From Periconia sp. R9002 (Eukaryota > Ascomycota > Dothideomycetes > Pleosporales > Periconiaceae), in assembly GCA_023627715.1 (NCBI GenBank), contig JAMAHW010000042.1, positions 1 through 64,000 of the forward strand: 64,000 bases of DNA. The letters are read 5' to 3'. Positions 12,504 through 22,819 of the stretch are shown one piece after another (position 1 is the first letter of the stretch; the number at the start of each line of letters is the position of its first letter). A program made the position numbers and the translations under genes. Below the pieces are notes generated by a model. The model was not told the DNA's origin. It saw nothing but the letters and a program-made list of their open reading frames with translations, and did not search any database.

Positions 12504-13336
12504 GTGATTCTTTTTATCGCATTTAACGTCACATGCTCCTTTTCCCCCCATCTTCCGGTTAGTTAACCTTTTTTTTCGAGGGTTCCATGTCGAGTCTACG
12601 AACTTGTTGATTTTGGGTCCGTATCTGCCTGCCCTTGTTTAAACCTTTAGATAGCATGGGGTGGTCGTCATGTTTTTCAACGTGGTATTGATGTTCCATT
12701 TTTTTTGTACCTTTTGTATACTTACTTCCTCTCTATCTCCTCCTCCTCTTCCTCTTGCTGCTGCGAAAGTCTAGATTAGATTAGATGACCTAGGTTAGAC
12801 AGATATATACGGTGGTTAGAGAAATAAGTCGTCTCGGTTCGGATACATACCTACCACAATCACCATACCTCAGTCTATTCAATGTTTCAGGCAGCGTTTT
12901 TTGCGTATGATACATAATTTTTTTATTAGTGGTGTTGTTGAGTAAGCATTTTCTACACATTGTCGTCTCCTCTCGTCCTTGTTGGATTGGAGGGGGAAAA
13001 CGGGGGGAGAGGGGTCGATTTGTTGGGTAGGTATGCGGGTGGGTGGTGGAGGTTGGGGGGGAGGGGGGGTTTGTGATGTTTGTGTGCTTCCTCTTCCTCT
13101 TGCGTAGTATGTTTGTTGTGTTGAGTTTACTGTGGGGGAGATACTACTAAACCCCTTAGGTTTCACTTTTCTATCTTTCTATCTTTTGGAGTTTCAAACT
13201 AAGTATGTGCGTGGTAGGATTTGGGTGGTTAGTTGAGGTAGGTTTCTACTGCTAGTAGTGTTGATGTTAGGTAACTTATGCTTATGCTTAGGTTTAGAGG
13301 TTTACGCTTGGTGAGGGGGTTAGGGTAGGATAGGGT

Positions 13337-13376
13337 AGAGGAGAGGAGAGGAGAGGAGAGGAGAGGAGAGGAGAGG
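13337..13376 (+). repeat. GAGAG pentanucleotide repeat
   Basis: Eight uninterrupted GAGAG units on the plus strand, within the low-complexity interval. Confidence 0.9.
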
Positions 13377-13586
13377 GAATTAGGTAGGATGGAAGGGGTG
13401 TGTTGCGTAGGTACGTACGTACGGTCAAGGGTGGGGTGGGGTATTGTGTGTATTGATAGCGGGAGAAAGTCAGGTGGAATAGAAGAAGAGGGCTTGTTTT
13501 TTTTTTTGGGGGGGGGGGGGGGTGTAGTGGGGGGGAAGGGTGATGATTAGATTTTATGGAAGTTTCTTTATTATTTTTTTTGCTGT

Positions 13587-13596
13587 NNNNNNNNNN
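13587..13596. other. assembly gap of 10 N
   Basis: Ten consecutive N. The flanks share a partial repeat: a GGGTGATGAT...TTATGGAAGTTTCTT segment appears on both sides at about 13538-13570 and 13628-13660. A GC-rich block follows the gap directly. Confidence 0.98.
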
Positions 13597-13670
13597 GCCG
13601 CGCGCCCCCCCCCGCCGCGCGCGGCACGGGTGATGATGAGATGTTATGGAAGTTTCTTTCTTCTTTTTTT

Positions 13671-13840
13671 GGCTGAGTAGGGGCGCAGTAACGGATTTTG
13701 TACGCTTGTTTTTGGTGGAGTGGGCGTGGGATGGGGTGTTGGAAGTGGATGGTTTTCTGGCTGAGTAGGGGCGCAATGACGGACTTTGTACGCTTGTTTT
13801 TGGTGGAGTGGGCGTGGGATGGGGTGTTGGAAGTGGATGG
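13671..13840. repeat. 88-bp direct tandem duplication
   Basis: Copy 1 starts at 13671 and copy 2 at 13759. Both begin GGCTGAGTAGGGGCGCA and end in GGGGTGTTGGAAGTGGATGG. They differ at a few transitions near positions 17-30 of the unit (CAGTAACGGATTTTG versus CAATGACGGACTTTG). Confidence 0.92.
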
Positions 13841-14077
13841 TGGTGGTGTGTTGAGAGAGTATTGTGACGTAGAAGAGGAGGTGGATAGGGTTGGGGTTTT
13901 GGTAGTTTGGTTATGTATCATTTTGTGTTGCAATAGTTAAATTGTGAGATTTACGTAGAATTGAGCTTGTTCATTTCTGTAGCCTATCAACAAATCTTCG
14001 TTTCATTTCTAAGAAAGGCTAACAGGCTGATTGCATGCCGCGGATGATTCAAATAGCTACGTAAGAAGAACGTTTAT

Positions 14078-15083
14078 TCAGTACGGATTCCTCGATCTGC
14101 TGAAAAAGTCTTTGAAGTCGAGGCCTGATGCTCTCCCAACGATTGACCCGTTCGTCGCTTTGACTTGGTCGATATACAAGCTGGTGTTTCTGGTTTCGGG
14201 GATGTTGAAAGATCCTACTAGGCTATCGTTGGCCGTGATGTTGGTGATGGACTCGCCTTGGTGTAGACTGTGGGCTTCCGTGCGAATTTGCCGCAGAGCT
14301 TGCCTGTATAGATCGAGACGGTCATTGGTGCGCGTGAGTTCTTCGATGTTGTCTGATTCTTCTGAAGTGGTCCTAGGACTAGGGTCGAAAAATGTTGCTT
14401 CGTTTTGGTGCACGGTTTGTCGAAGGTCGGCTAAATGGTTGTTTAGACGGAAGGTAAGCTGCGAGAATTGTTCTTTCAGCCTTTCCAGGCTTTCCTGGTT
14501 CGCGTTGCTTGTTTCTGTTGAACGAGTTGCCAAAGACCTAACAAGTGCGCTCGCTGATAAGTATTTTTCCCATGAAAAATGTAAAATGTATCGTTGCAGT
14601 GCAATGGGATTGATACTCGAGGAATCACTTTCCCATACAAGCTTCTCTAGATATATTCACTTACAGAGTAGCCAGAGTAGTAGAGGCAGTGATTGTGTTT
14701 TCGCACGCCTCCAATCTTTGCAGTAGATACTGCAGGTGCTTCTGTTTGAAAACACCTATCGATATTCGATCCGCCCAATGCAACTTGCCATTCTCGGATC
14801 GTTTTGTCAAATCACCGAGTTTTTGATGGAATGAGGAACAATCATCTCTGCAGCTTATGAAGCATTCTTCGAGTCGGGCTTGCGTAGCCGGGGCGAGTCT
14901 CTGAAGGGATGCCCAAGTGTCGGATTCCACAGAAGTAAATCGATCTTCAAGACATTGCAGTCTTTTTGCTAGTGCATTGACTTCCTCCGGGGCGTCTCTG
15001 ATAGCGGAAATATCTTCCAGTAGGATGTGGATTGTATGAAGGACTATAGCGCCGATGCTCATTATAGAAGCTGCCCCATCCAT
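14078..15083 (-). CDS. HeLo-like domain protein with two C-terminal amyloid-type repeats (putative NLR effector)
   Basis: Exons 15083-14665 and 14537-14078. The 127-bp intron (GTAAGT...GTTAG) joins as L-S-L-A, giving 292 residues. Residues 1-140 resemble the fungal HeLo-like N-terminal domain of STAND proteins: a hydrophobic first helix (IMSIGAIVLHTIHILLED), then IRDAPEEVNALAKRLQCLED, then further long helices. There is no NACHT domain, so the protein is a stand-alone N-terminal module. Residues 150-232 are polar and helical. The tail holds two repeats, ITNITANDSLVGSF (237-250) and IDQVKATNGSIVGRA (262-276). The divergent NLR carries the same motif near its N-terminus (IENVTASESNIGHF). By analogy with HET-S or HELLP it would be a membrane-active cell-death effector triggered by templated folding. 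Function is inference; exon structure and motif sharing are seen directly. Confidence 0.78.
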
Positions 15084-15597
15084 CTTCGCTAGATCCTAAC
15101 GGCTCGTGGTTATCAAGCCCCAATATTTCCGATAAAGGGTTAAGTTAGGTGTTAAAAATTGTCAGTGAAATAGCAGAGGACACTCTTGGGAGTTGAGGGA
15201 GGGAATAGGCCATGTGAGATGCGTCGAATTTGCTTTGCGTGGATTTAATACCGCGGATTCAGAGTATCGCGGGGCTTAGCTAAGACAAGGATAAAAAGAC
15301 AAGACAGATAGAGTCACTACCAATGATTGGATAACAATCTGGAATACGAAAGTCCATATGCAAGGCTGAGGCGGAGTGATTTTGCCTGCTGACTGCAACA
15401 CTCACGCCTTCCTCCTCCCCGCATTCCCTCCGTAAGAGCCGGAAAGCGCTACAACAGCTACCTGGCTTTGCGTCGATCTGTTTTTGAGAGTATCGTAGCA
15501 CTCTCTTCGCCCCGAATCATCGAAGTCGTATAGCTTCTTTCCTGCCCTTCGCAGGTCAGAATCCCTGCATGTGTCCTAAGCGAATCATTGGCAGTCA
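15084..15597. promoter_or_regulatory. shared divergent promoter of the effector/NLR pair
   Basis: 514 bp separate the start codons of the divergent HeLo-like gene (15083, minus) and NLR gene (15598, plus), so both promoters must lie here. No other gene is supported. I see no obvious core element beyond a few AT-rich patches. Confidence 0.6.
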
Positions 15598-18500
15598 ATG
15601 GAAGGCCCCAATATAAGGATTGAAAACGTCACTGCAAGCGAGTCCAACATAGGACATTTTCAATCTATTCGTAAGCACACTCATCAACTCAGTTACAGAT
15701 ATCACTAACGTGGTATACCTAGATCAGGAGAACCCCCTTAAGTCCCTGCGATGGAGCCCAAACGCTCTTTTCAACGCGTACTATGACCAGGACGAAGAGG
15801 AATGGCGAAAAGGGACCCGAAAGGAAATACTCGAGACGTTGTACAAGTGGGTCAGTGCTGACGATCCTCGGCATGTGTTTTGGCTCCAAGGGTGGGCCGG
15901 CAGTGGGAAATCGACAATTGCGAAAGAGGTTTCGCGACGATACTACAACGAGGGGAAGATATGGCTTGCTTCTTTCTTCTTCCGCAAGAATGATGTGGAG
16001 TCTATCAACAGTTTTGTAGGAACCCTAGCGAGGCAGTTGGCAGAAAGTCGCAGCAGTTTCAAGGACGATATGAGAAGTCTTGTGAAAGCCTATACGTCCG
16101 AGGTCCGACAAGCCCTCGAAGAGCAACCGTCTATACAAGATCGAATGCTGATCGATCAATGGGATGCACTCATTGTTGAGACCCTTTCAAAACTGCAAGC
16201 TATTGGATCGAATCGGCTTCTCCTTGTGATCGACGCCCTGGACGAGTGTTCGAACCCCAACGAGATTCCTCAAATTTTAAGGATCCTGGGAAAATCTGGA
16301 CACCTGGGTAAATTCACTGTCAGAGTTCTCATAACCAGTCGACCAGAGGAGCCTGTACGAAATGCCCTCCCTCAGGCGTCACTAACCGGATACTGTACGG
16401 AAAAGTTGCATGAACAACTCTCTGAGCATGTCACACGTGATATGAAATTGTTCATGCAAAATCGAATCTTGATGTCTGGGATGCGGAGCTCCGAACATAT
16501 GGAGTTGGACCAGAAATTAGATAGGCTCGTTGAAAAAGCTAGCGGGCTGTTCATCTGGATTTCAACTGCAGCAAGACAAATTCTGGCCAAGAGAACACAG
16601 GAGGCTAGAGAAAGAGAGCTCAATCGTCTACTCAACTTGAAGGCTACAAAATCTATCAGCGAGCTGTACACGAACGTCCTGCACCAATTTATCAATCCGG
16701 CAGAAGACAGCGATGATGATGACGCCGATGATCAAGATATGGATTGCAAAAAACTGCGATACATACTGGGCAGTATGGTAACCATCAAAAGTGGCTTGTC
16801 AGCGCTATCATTACAGCAACTACTAGGGGAAAGGTTATTAGGCAAGAGCAAAGTAGAGGATATGCTGAGCCAACTACATTCTATCGTGGATGTTCCGCGT
16901 AACCTATTCGTCGTCAACATACCTCGTTATGGTGTACCTGCATCTAACCCCAGTGATCAACGAGATCACTTCCTCAGTAGGTGGGGGAAAGATATGCGAC
17001 TACATCATCCCTCATTCAATGACTATCTTCTTGACAAAACACGATGTCGCGATGGCCGATTCCATGTCGATAGAAGAGAAGCTCATCGCCATCTGGCAGA
17101 GTCTTGCTTGAGACTGATGTCGGATAATCTCAAGCAAGATGTCTGTGATTTGGGACATCCCGGTTCTAGGGCAAGCGATTTGCCAATATTAAGGGCGGTG
17201 TCAAGATTGTCCCCAGCTATGCGGTATGCGAGCGCAAACTGGTATTACCACTTGGTGACTAGCGATCATGTTTTTTCAGACGACGTTGAAAAAGATACGA
17301 TGCATGCATTTCTGAAAAAACACCTACTTCATTGGTTCGAGGCTTTGGGATGGATGGGAATGTTAGTCGATGGTATTCGGGTACTCGTCGACATTGAAAG
17401 AAGAATTGATGTATGTTGGGGAAGTCAATATTTGATCTGGAACCAAGGTAGCTGACCGTAAACAGACCAAAGCCTGCCCAAATCTCCATGCCTTCGTGTA
17501 CGATGCAAAGCGTTTCGTCTTGTTTGGACGAAATATAATTGAGGAAGCGCCACTCCAGGTTTATTGCAGTTTACTCATATTCGTCCCATCACAAAGCTGT
17601 GTCAGAAAAGCATTCCAAAATTGTTTACCACCATGGGTAATATTTTCAGGCAAACGCAAAACGTCGTGGACGTCTCTCATACATACACTAGACTTAAGAC
17701 CAGACGGTTATATAACGCCAGATGTTACATGCACATTTCTCACGAACGACCACTTTGCGACTATAACGTCCAATTTATACTCCAAAGTCAAAATTTGGGA
17801 TGTGAATACCGCAACCCTACTGCAAGATATCTGTGTTGAGGTGAGAGACTGTTGTAATATTACAGTTTCCCCTTCTGGATCGCATATCGGAGCAATCTAT
17901 GGCTTTGGTAATTTGTTCTTGTTCGATTTGAACACACAATCCCGAGTTCCCACTCCAACTGCATTACCTAGAAATGGCTGGGCGAAACTATATTCTGTGA
18001 ATTCCCAATTTTTGGGGTTACATACTGAAAACAGCACCCTATGTATTTGGGATCTGGAGAATTTGGAGAAAATAATCAGTTACAAGCTCCCTGACCCACT
18101 TCAAAAGCTAACTAATACCGAGCTTCGGTATACAGTGACTGCTAGAGATGAGAAAATAGCAGTCCATATACGACACACTTCTGAATACCCTGACTTACCA
18201 GAGGTTCGAAATTATTTGTTTGTGTTCCAACGCACAGAATCCAATCCAAAGATTACGGAGATATCACTTCCTGCCGATTCCCGAGAACAATTTGCCGATC
18301 TCTTTTTACCATCCCAAGCCAATGTCATTATTGTTAGCCTGGACACAAAGGTCATAGTATACGATTGTGAAACCGGCGCCGGAGTCTCTGAGCTTGATTT
18401 CTCAAAGGCTGATGACAAAGACTGTCGATATGTCCGTAGACTAGGACCCTCGATCGAGCGGGATTGTTTCTCACTGATTTCGGAAGGGCAGAGTGGTTTT

Positions 18501-19256
18501 AAGCTGCTTTCATTCAATTTCGTTTCTGGAATGGGACACATAGATTCAGACCAGTCGTCCACAAAAAGCGGAAATGTCGAGTCCAATTTCACCTGGCTCA
18601 CAAAGCGATGGTGGCAATTCTCAGGAGAGCAATTTCAGTTTTCCCCGGATGGCTCGAGATTAGCATCAATGCTGGCTGGAACCTCGATCCGACTATGGGA
18701 CTTGAACATGAACTTTTGCGAGCCGCTTCAAAACATAACTAGGATAACCTCCCATACAATCATCTCTCAAAACGCAAAGTTTGCAACATTATATGATGCT
18801 AAGACTATGATAATATGGAACATTCGAGAAGGAACAGAAGCCTTTCGCTTCCTTTGCCCGAATGCCAAATTTTGGGGTTTCGCCACGGATGAAAAGCTTG
18901 TCGTGGAACATGGTTGGCGAAACATTACAATAGTTCACATGCATACCTGCCACAGAGAGGATCTTGTGCAATCAGATCTTCCCACTGATGTCGAAAAAGA
19001 CGTACTTGAGGTTATAGAGCATTCCAGAGGCGAATATATCAAATTTGATTTCACCTTTTTCCTTGACGGAGAAAATCCCTCCAAACAAGGCCTAGGCATT
19101 TCTGGCGGTTGGATCACATTCGATGGGCGTAAAATCCTATGGATTCCTCCTGAGTATCGACAAGGCGCAAGGAAAAATTGGAAAGATGTCAGAGTTGATA
19201 TTGTGGTTTTAATTGAAGCACCAATTTTTCTCGCTTTCGATTTCAGCAAGTTGTAA
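15598..19256 (+). CDS. NACHT NLR with short N-terminal amyloid-type motif and WD40-like C-terminus
   Basis: Exons 15598-15670, 15723-17410 and 17466-19256, giving 1183 residues. Intron 1 (GTAAGC, branch CACTAAC, CCTAG) and intron 2 (GTATGT, branch GCTGACC, ACAG) both keep frame. The 24-residue first exon carries IENVTASESNIGHF (residues 8-21), matching the repeats of the divergent neighbour. The NACHT NTPase has its P-loop GWAGSGKST at about 81-89 and Walker B LLLVIDALDEC at about 190-200, then a winged-helix region (LHHPSFNDYLLD) and a helical linker (NLHAFVYDAKRFVL, IIEEAPLQVYCSLLIF) typical of fungal NLRs. From about residue 640 the protein is a degenerate WD40-type propeller (KVKIWDVNTATLLQ, LCIWDLENLEK, SIRLWDLNMNF, MIIWNIREG). 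Unlike high-identity WD NLRs, these blades are divergent. It is a likely sensor whose oligomerisation seeds the effector. Confidence 0.88.
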
Positions 19257-19999
19257 TCCCCCATTTGTATATAGCAAACCTGTAGTTGTAACATTGATAA
19301 GCATGATGCAAATGGCTAGAAATTTAATCGAAATGTCTTCGTGATTATTGTTGAATTCAACCACCGTTCGTAGTGTTATATATCTAGTCCGACGATCTTA
19401 ATGAAATCCGGACACGAATCTCATATATCAAATCTGGTATATCGGGGCGTAGTGGAATCAAAAGAGCGGTTTAAACGCCCCAAGTCTAGATTGCTAACAA
19501 CCTGAGTGCTATCCGCGTCATTGAAAGAGGCATTCTCAGGTCAGGGGCTAATGACTTTAGATTCAGTTGTAGCGCTTCATTCGTAATGAGTTCTTGTAAA
19601 GTCTAAGGCGAGCACAATTCGCATTTCCTATGTACAACACAACTAGCACACTAGATTAGTAGGCCCACTGTAACAATTAATTCCAAGCGCGGCATTTGCT
19701 AGAATAGACATTTTAGCGTAATGGCAACAACGATCTTCATAAGAACCCTTGTTAATACATATGCGTATAAAGCGTATTCACGCGTATAAAGCGTATCATG
19801 TGCGTATAGAACGTATGCGTCGCGTACACGCATACTGTTCGCCCTGCAGAACGCGAGATATATCTGCTTAAATGAAAATCATAATGGATCCGTTCTGCTG
19901 GATACATGTTGGAAGCCTATAAGAAAGCTCGAGTTGCGGCTTGAAAGGCGTTTTCTGTTCCTCTCAATTGGCCAACATAAAGTCCTCACAAAGACAGTC
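19257..19999. other. intergenic region upstream of the peroxygenase gene
   Basis: AT-rich, with no supported gene. It contains a small inverted repeat (GGGGCG...CGCCCC near 19444-19481) and the 15-bp repeats described separately. Confidence 0.6.
19763..19816. repeat. three-copy 15-bp repeat GCGTATAAAGCGTAT
   Basis: Exact copies at 19763-19777 and 19782-19796 and a diverged copy (GCGTATAGAACGTAT) at 19802-19816, at 19-20 bp spacing. They sit about 190-240 bp upstream of the peroxygenase start codon. Each copy contains two GCGTAT half-sites. Confidence 0.8.
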
Positions 20000-20952
20000 A
20001 TGATGAAATTTATCGCTCTTTCACTTGCGCTCGCTTTCACGCCATCGTTGGCTTTTCCTAGTGCATCGCCTAATGCTGGAGAATGGAAAGCCCCCGGCGA
20101 AGGCGACGGTACGTTTTCCCGTACTTCGAAACACGAAGATTCTGATGCTTAGAAAACCAGACCGAGGCCCTTGCCCTATGCTCAACACTCTAGCCAACCA
20201 CGGCTACTTACCTCGAACGGGCAGAGGCATCAGCAAAGACATGGCTGTCAAAGTCTTGGATGAAGTCCTCAACTGGGACGCGTCGGTTGTCAACGATCTG
20301 TACGATTTCGCGCAGCCGACAAATCCGGCGCCAAACGCAACAACCATTAATCTCAAGGAACTAACCACTCACAACATCCTCGAGCATGATGCTAGTTTGA
20401 GGTACCTTTCTCCCCAACGCCCCGAACACATTTAGTTCCTTCTTCTAACGCTTCTCCCTCACTAGCCGTCAGGACAGCAACTTCGGCCCCGCCGATGTCT
20501 TCAACGCCAAAATCTGGAACGAGACCGTCGCGCACTTCACCGGAGACACAATCGACGTAGCCATGTCAGCCAAGGCCCGCACAGCCCGCACCATCACCGC
20601 TGCATCCACGAACGCCCTCTTCACGTTCCCGCAATTGGGTATGAACTTCCAGTACGGCGAGACGGCGGCGTACCAGTTTGTATTCGGGAAGTGGAACCTC
20701 GATGCCGAGGATGTGAAGAACCGCATCTTGACGCCTAAGAATTACATTGAGTATTTCTTTAGTATGTTGTCCCTGTTCTCTAGTGGTTGAGGGTTAATAG
20801 CTGATTATGCTTTTTTCTTTGTAGAGAACGAGCGTTTGCCGACTGAGCTCGGCTGGAAGAAGCCCGTTAATCGGTTGGTCATGGATACGCTGCAAGCGTT
20901 TACCATCAGCGTGATGGACCTTGCGCAGACACAGATGAACGAGGGAGCTTAA
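20000..20952 (+). CDS. secreted heme-thiolate peroxidase (chloroperoxidase / peroxygenase family)
   Basis: Exons 20000-20108, 20161-20401, 20466-20761 and 20825-20952; introns of 52, 64 and 63 bp all keep frame, giving 257 residues. An N-terminal signal peptide is visible (MMKFIALSLALAFTPSLA). The family signature PCPMLNTLANHGYLPR follows, with the Cys at about residue 41 as axial heme ligand. The conserved EHDASLSRQD block spans the second junction, which confirms the splice. The length matches short peroxygenases, which oxidise organic substrates with peroxide outside the cell. Two ATGs are adjacent at 20000 and 20003 and either could be used. Confidence 0.9.
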
Positions 20953-22046
20953 GTGCGTGGGTGGATGTTGTAAAAACGGTGACACCTGGCTTAAAGAGAA
21001 GAATCAATTGTTTACAATGTGCACAAAGTAGTTTTTTGGTGGATTGTTCCAGTTTCAAACTAAATACAACCGCATCCACTCCTTCTCACACAGCCCCATC
21101 ATACACTACGTGATTATCACCCAACTTTTCACCTCGAGAATCTGTTGCGTATATCCTGCCTTATTTCCTGTATTGTCCTCCAAAACTTACCACTTAATCC
21201 CGACTCCACGCCACCCCCCCCCTATACCTCCCCATATCAACACACTGCCCTCCAAACACGGCCACCTACCATCGAACAGCTCAGTCCACATATCTACGCC
21301 TGAAACTTCATCTCAACAATACAAAAAACGACTACAACACAGCAGTGGGATCACTCATCCAAACCTCCACAGGCCCGATGAGCAAAAATCACTACTAGGC
21401 CTTGTCTCGTCCCGTCTAGGTGGTGACACTGCATCTACCTATCTATCAAACAAAGCAAGCTGCGATCAAAATCCCCGCACCCCCGCACCAGCGCTGAGTC
21501 CGCCCCAACAAGCGACAAATTTCCATTGCGATTTTGGCGTAGCGAAGGGTAAGTTTAGTCTTCCGGTATAAAAATTCCAGCCAGTCCTTCCCTCCTCTCT
21601 TTCTTCGTTCGGGGATTGATCGTGTGCGGAATTCATGTTTTAATTGATTTTAGTCTTTGAGACACACACAAGAGAAAGAGAAACTCTTCTTTCGAGTAGA
21701 GTGCTGGACTAGCTTTTAATTGTGTGGGTAATACAAGATTAGCAGAAGTACATTGAAACATACGAGTCGGCGTACTAAATAAAGCGTAAACGACGGCGAT
21801 GTAAGGTTGTGGATTAATCAAGCGTAACATGCCGAGCAAGAAGCACAAGACACTTTTCAAAACGACCATGAGTCACAAAAATGGCTTTGCCTATAGATTC
21901 CACCATTTGAAACTCCCCATAATACTGTTTTGATTCACGCTTTGTAGGAGGCTTGAAACCGTATCGGGTGGTGGGTAAGTGTCTATAGCGTGGGATGCGG
22001 TGACGCCTAAGAGGACTGGAATGGTGTTCAAGAGCTGCTGAATTCA
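20953..22046. other. gene-free interval
   Basis: The 3' flank of the peroxygenase gene. Open frames (for example 21044-21571) are C- and A-rich without protein character. Nothing is supported. Confidence 0.5.
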
Positions 22047-22465
22047 TTAGGCGTCAAAACGCTGGACAGCTTCTGCTACCTTCTTCCCTGGGATAGGCGG
22101 AGATTGGCCTTCTGGGAGGGAGTTACCGGCGATCTTCAGAACCGCTGCACAGTGAATAGACCCTAGAACCGTACGGATACTGACATCGGTGTAGATTAGC
22201 CTTTCTTGATGCAGAGTTAAGAAAATCTAAGCTAGCACCTTATTATCGTGGTTGTGTTCTGCGCTGCTCTGCTGTTCCAATCTCACCGGTGTTCGGGTAT
22301 TGATTTCAGGATCTTGTTATCTAAACATCGTTCATGGAACATGTGGAGGCGATGCTGCGGTTTTCTGGCATCGTAAGTGTAGTTGAGGACGGACGGGTCG
22401 CTCAAAATGAAAGTCCAAAAGGAACGTAGTGCTGAGGATGGTGAAGCACTGGCTGGCTTTCTAGA
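22047..22465 (-). CDS. C-terminal part of an unrecognised multi-exon gene
   Basis: Two open segments on the minus strand read as protein and join across a plausible intron. The upstream segment (about 22465-22287) contains FWTFILSDPSVLNYTYDA and HMFHERCLDNKILKSIPEH. It is followed by an 86-bp intron at 22286-22201 (donor GTGAGA, branch CTTAAC, acceptor AAAG). The last exon, 22200-22047, is 50 codons plus stop (begins LIYTDVSIRTVLGSIHCAAV, ends KKVAEAVQRFDA). The frame is open for about 110 codons. The 5' end is unresolved; an open frame in the same phase continues at 22819-22490 and could be joined by another short intron. I do not recognise the family. It could also be a decayed gene. Confidence 0.42.
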
Positions 22466-22819
22466 TGTCGAGAATCATGCATAGTACCGCTACTGCGCGC
22501 ATACGGCTGGATTGTGGAATGTTTTGTATGAGATCAGCGCCGTGGGAGGTGCTGCAGCGAGCAGCTTTTGTAGTGGAAAGGGCGACTCGGTGGTGTTGGA
22601 CGAGGGATGTTGAGTGGAGAAATGAATGATTTGAGATTCGTTAGCGGAGAGGGGGAGAAAGAGAGCGGTGGTATATGGATAGATTTCCTTCCAGCGAGTT
22701 CCTCCGTGCAGGCAGTGAAGACTTGGCCGTGATTGAATGGAAATCAAAACCAAAATGTTAGCTGTATGGGAAAGACGCGATGATGAGGGCACTAGGTAGG
22801 GAGTAAGTTTAATGTCCAA

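Larger units (their letters stand above)
12504..14077. other. low-complexity gene-free interval with assembly gap
   Basis: Purine-rich and G-rich sequence: G tracts at 13018-13072, a GAGAG repeat at 13337-13376, an 11-T run followed by a 15-G run at 13497-13522, then Ns. No gene is supported. Any open frame crossing the Ns (for example 13294-13776) is meaningless. Confidence 0.7.

Noticed and set aside
13337..13376. Possible CRISPR-like or satellite array
   Set aside because: Simple GAGAG microsatellite without spacers; CRISPR arrays are not expected in this genome.
13294..13776. Open frame spanning the N gap
   Set aside because: It includes unknown bases and low-complexity repeats.
19444..19481. 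Possible tRNA (GGGGCGTAGTGG...CGCCCC)
   Set aside because: No B box and no cloverleaf; just a short inverted repeat.
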